A DNA stretch of 64,000 bases from Verrucosispora sioxanthis. Its GTDB lineage: Bacteria; Actinomycetota; Actinomycetes; Mycobacteriales; Micromonosporaceae. Shown here piece after piece: positions 62,217 through 64,000 of this stretch. A program made the position numbers and the translations under genes. How positions within the stretch are numbered: position 1 is the stretch's first letter; the number at the start of each line of letters is the position of its first letter. The notes under the pieces were generated by a model. The model had not been told where the DNA came from and did not search any database. It saw only the letters and a list, made by a program, of their open reading frames with translations. Where the stretch lies: positions 682,001 to 746,000 of the forward strand of contig NZ_SAIY01000002.1 in assembly GCF_010560025.1 (NCBI RefSeq). Reading direction: 5' to 3'.

Positions 62217-62467
62217 GGCTGGTCTTCACCGCGACCGCATGGAGCCAGTGCCTCCGCCACACCGACCGCAAGCTCATCAAGCGCATCAACGACCTGATCG
62301 CGGACGTGATGCGCAATGGGTACGAGGGCATCGGCAAGCCGGAGCCCCTGAGGGGCGAGCTGTCCGGCTTCTGGTCCCGCCGGATCGACCGCGAACACCG
62401 GCTGGTGTACCGAATCACCAAAGACGACGTCGAGATCGTCGCCTGCCGCTACCACTACGGCGACTGA
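62213..62467 (+). CDS. YoeB/Txe-like ribosome-dependent mRNA interferase toxin
   Basis: Toxin of 84 residues, the usual YoeB size. The family pattern is clear: FTATAWSQCLRHTDRKLIKRINDLI, then GIGKPEPLRGELSGFWSRRIDREHRLVYRI and ACRYHY at the end. YoeB cuts mRNA at the ribosome A site. The GTG at 62213 overlaps the antitoxin stop (GTGA). Confidence 0.94.
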   Translation: MRLVFTATAWSQCLRHTDRKLIKRINDLIADVMRNGYEGIGKPEPLRGELSGFWSRRIDREHRLVYRITKDDVEIVACRYHYGD

Positions 62468-62871
62468 TAGCAAATCGGTGTGGCACCAGCAGCGCAGGGC
62501 GGTCATCGGTCGAGCGTCTGACCGAGCCGCTTGAGCGCGTCGCGGGTGGCTGTCGAGCACACCACCGGTCGTCCAGGTGCCGGCTCCGCAGCCGCGCACG
62601 GTCAGGTCAACTGCGCCACTGTGGCGTTGTCCGCCGGGGGTACGCTCCGTGACGCCGAGAGCCGGCCCAGTCTGTTCCGGCAGCGCCCGCACGAGCCGTC
62701 AAGGCCCGCTTGACATGGGGGCCGAGCGGCGGCCCGCTACCCTGCGGCATGTCTCGAACCCGCTACGGTGGCTTGGCTCAACCGGGACCGTGGCACTGCT
62801 GGATGGACCTCCGGCCTTTCTCGGACGAGAGGCTGAGCAGGTCTGATCAACGATGTGATGGGGGATCGCTG
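62468..62871 (+). other. Intergenic region without a convincing gene
   Basis: About 400 bp with lower third-position GC than the neighbours. TTGACA at 62710 and TACCCT at 62738 are 22 bp apart, too far for a normal promoter. An in-frame ATG at 62749 for the next gene has poor codon usage before 62872. No RNA, repeat or operator was recognised. Confidence 0.4.
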
Positions 62872-63474
62872 GTGGGACAGCGGCACGTGCGGAAAATGTT
62901 GCGGAAGATGGCCGGCGGGCAGCCGGTGGAGGTCGAGCAGGTGGCCACGTTGCGCTCACTCGCCCTTATGGCCGCTGTTGCCGAGCAATTCGGTTACGCG
63001 TACACGGACACACGGCAGCGACACCGCAGCGGACCGCAGCTGTTCTTCGTACCCGACCCCCGTCCGCAGGCCCGCGAGAGGGCCGAGCGGAACCGGGTGC
63101 AGTACCCGGATGCTTCCACCGGGGGCGCACTGCCCCCCGTGTCTGCCGACGTGCTGGAGCTGTTCAAGGCCCGTATCAGCTACGACCTCGAGGGCTGGAG
63201 CGACGACAAGCAGCGAACGTGGTTCCTCTATGTCGTCCTCACCGTGCTGTGCACGGTCCTCGGTGTGCTGCTCGGACTGGGAGGGACGTCCCCCACCACC
63301 GCTGCGGCTGTCGCCGCCGTCGCCTGGGCGGCGCTGATGTCTGTCACCCTGTTGCTGGTCTCCATTCGTCGACGCAGACGGGCTAAGTTCGCTGCGATCC
63401 TGGAGGCGGCCGGCTTCACGCAGACGACTGAGCAGAGCGGCCGGGAGCGGTATCTGCCGCTGACGTACCAGTAG
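62872..63474 (+). CDS. Two-helix membrane protein of unknown function
   Basis: Protein of 200 residues. A basic N-terminal region (GQRHVRKMLRKMAGG) and a soluble helical part come first. Two membrane helices follow near the C-terminus (WFLYVVLTVLCTVLGVLLGL and AAVAWAALMSVTLLLVSI), then a basic RRRRR stretch and a short tail. The GTG at 62872 follows GGGGGAT and marks a sharp change to coding-like codon usage. No family recognised. It follows the toxin-antitoxin modules in an accessory stretch. Confidence 0.65.
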   Translation: MGQRHVRKMLRKMAGGQPVEVEQVATLRSLALMAAVAEQFGYAYTDTRQRHRSGPQLFFVPDPRPQARERAERNRVQYPDASTGGALPPVSADVLELFKARISYDLEGWSDDKQRTWFLYVVLTVLCTVLGVLLGLGGTSPTTAAAVAAVAWAALMSVTLLLVSIRRRRRAKFAAILEAAGFTQTTEQSGRERYLPLTYQ

Positions 63475-63478
63475 GCCG

Positions 63479-63727
63479 CACAACTGCGGCGAGCACGATG
63501 ACGGCAGCGGAGTCTTTTACCTGGCGGTGTCCACCGGTCGTCTCGCACCCGGGCAGTACACGATCGGATTCTCGCTGACTGACCAGGCCGGAAACACGAG
63601 CAGCTGGGGTTACCCGAACGACGTCGGCAACCCGATACCAAATGGTCCGCTGATTCTGACCGTGGTCGCCGAGTGGGATAGTGGTCCGACCCTCAGCCGG
63701 GCCGCAGGAGCAGCAGCGCGACGGTAG
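63479..63727 (+). pseudogene. 3' fragment of a secreted-type protein gene
   Basis: The frame reads HDDGSGVFYLAVSTGRLAPG, then QYTIGFSLTDQAGNTSSWG and GNPIPNGPLILTVVAE, a beta-rich extracytoplasmic-looking C-terminus. No start codon with ribosome site lies in a sensible place; the upstream in-frame stop is at 63461. It therefore looks like the end of a truncated gene. Its last codons overlap the convergent exchanger gene by 35 bp. Confidence 0.5.
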
Positions 63728-64000
63728 CCAGGTAGATGATCGGAATGGCGGCTCCTTCGAAGCCGATGCCCCGGCGTTCTCTGATCAGCAACCCGGCGGT
63801 CAGCGTGGCCGTCATCAGCGTGGTCATGCCGGTGAACAGCAGCCCCGACAGGTTCGCCTCGGAGTAGATCGACCCGGGCCGGTAGGCGGCGTCGGCGAGG
63901 AAGATCATCAAAGAGTCGAAGGCGTTGCCGCCGAGGATGTTGCCGATGCCGAGGGTCAGCGCGCCGATGCGGACCGCCGCGATGAGCGTGATCAGCTCCG
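63693..64000 (-). CDS. Na+/Ca2+ exchanger family protein (C-terminal part, 5' end outside window)
   Basis: The last about 101 residues of a membrane exchanger. LTLGIGNILGGNAFDSLMIF is the conserved alpha-repeat 2 signature with the ion-binding Asn/Asp. Two or three helices follow (LSGLLFTGMTTLMTATLTAGLLI and IPIIYLATVALLLL). These proteins exchange Ca2+ for Na+ or H+ across the membrane. The gene enters from the right edge. Confidence 0.85.
   Translation of the reverse strand, partial: ELITLIAAVRIGALTLGIGNILGGNAFDSLMIFLADAAYRPGSIYSEANLSGLLFTGMTTLMTATLTAGLLIRERRGIGFEGAAIPIIYLATVALLLLRPG

Noticed and set aside
62710..62871. Longer N-terminus of the two-helix membrane protein from ATG 62749
   Set aside because: Codon usage upstream of 62872 is unlike genes in this genome, and the GTG at 62872 has a good ribosome site.

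Overview
The window is about 72% GC, with many GTG starts, short overlapping operons, a BldC-type regulator, an XRE/DUF5753-DUF397 pair, the futalosine route to menaquinone and an actinobacterial stressosome operon. Together these point to a filamentous actinomycete, most likely the family Micromonosporaceae (Micromonospora-like). This placement is inferred from gene content; no search was run.

Layout. (1) 1-13.1 kb holds menaquinone genes: mqnE (cut by the left edge), a UbiX-type flavin prenyltransferase, the prenyltransferase mqnP and the decarboxylase mqnL. Between them lie an NlpC/P60 wall hydrolase, a proline-rich membrane protein, a DEAD-box RNA helicase with a possible upstream leader ORF, a PLP enzyme with an Lrp regulator, a bldC-like gene and a class I terpene synthase. 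(2) 13.3-20.2 kb holds a secreted protein, a divergent MarR/AhpD-like pair with a perfect operator palindrome, the DUF397/DUF5753 pair, endonuclease V and a DUF234-type ATPase behind an AT-rich palindrome. (3) 20.2-26.2 kb is a tight minus-strand operon, hemL - phosphatase - resA - ccdA - resB - ccsB, for heme and cytochrome c assembly. (4) 26.3-34 kb holds STAS, receiver and poly-HAMP hybrid kinase genes and a SpoIIE-type phosphatase. (5) 34-44.4 kb holds an FAD oxidoreductase, oligopeptidase B, a two-component pair, a PadR-controlled ABC transporter and an AraC regulator. (6) 44.4-50.5 kb is a seven-gene stressosome operon (rsbR, rsbS, rsbT, an RsbX-like phosphatase, a histidine kinase, a receiver-PP2C) plus a divergent RsbV-like gene. 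(7) 50.5-61 kb holds an MFS carrier, a GntR regulator, mscL, a small gene under a perfect LexA box, a LuxR ATPase, a PP2C phosphatase, a second PadR-ABC operon, a beta-helix lipoprotein and an epimerase. (8) 61.1-64 kb holds tRNA-Lys, VapBC-like and YefM-YoeB-like toxin-antitoxin modules, an unknown membrane protein, a gene fragment and the end of a Na+/Ca2+ exchanger.

Three patterns cut across the window. Four copies of a palindromic element with ends like GTTGATCAWGARGTT lie at or near convergent gene ends, two of them in C-rich/G-rich flanks. Fourteen genes have a TANNNT hexamer 6-8 nt before the start codon, the layout of leaderless transcripts. Six genes are broken by frameshifts; eight of these are -1 shifts at CCCCGG or CCCCGA (GGGG on the other strand), which looks more like base undercalling than real decay.
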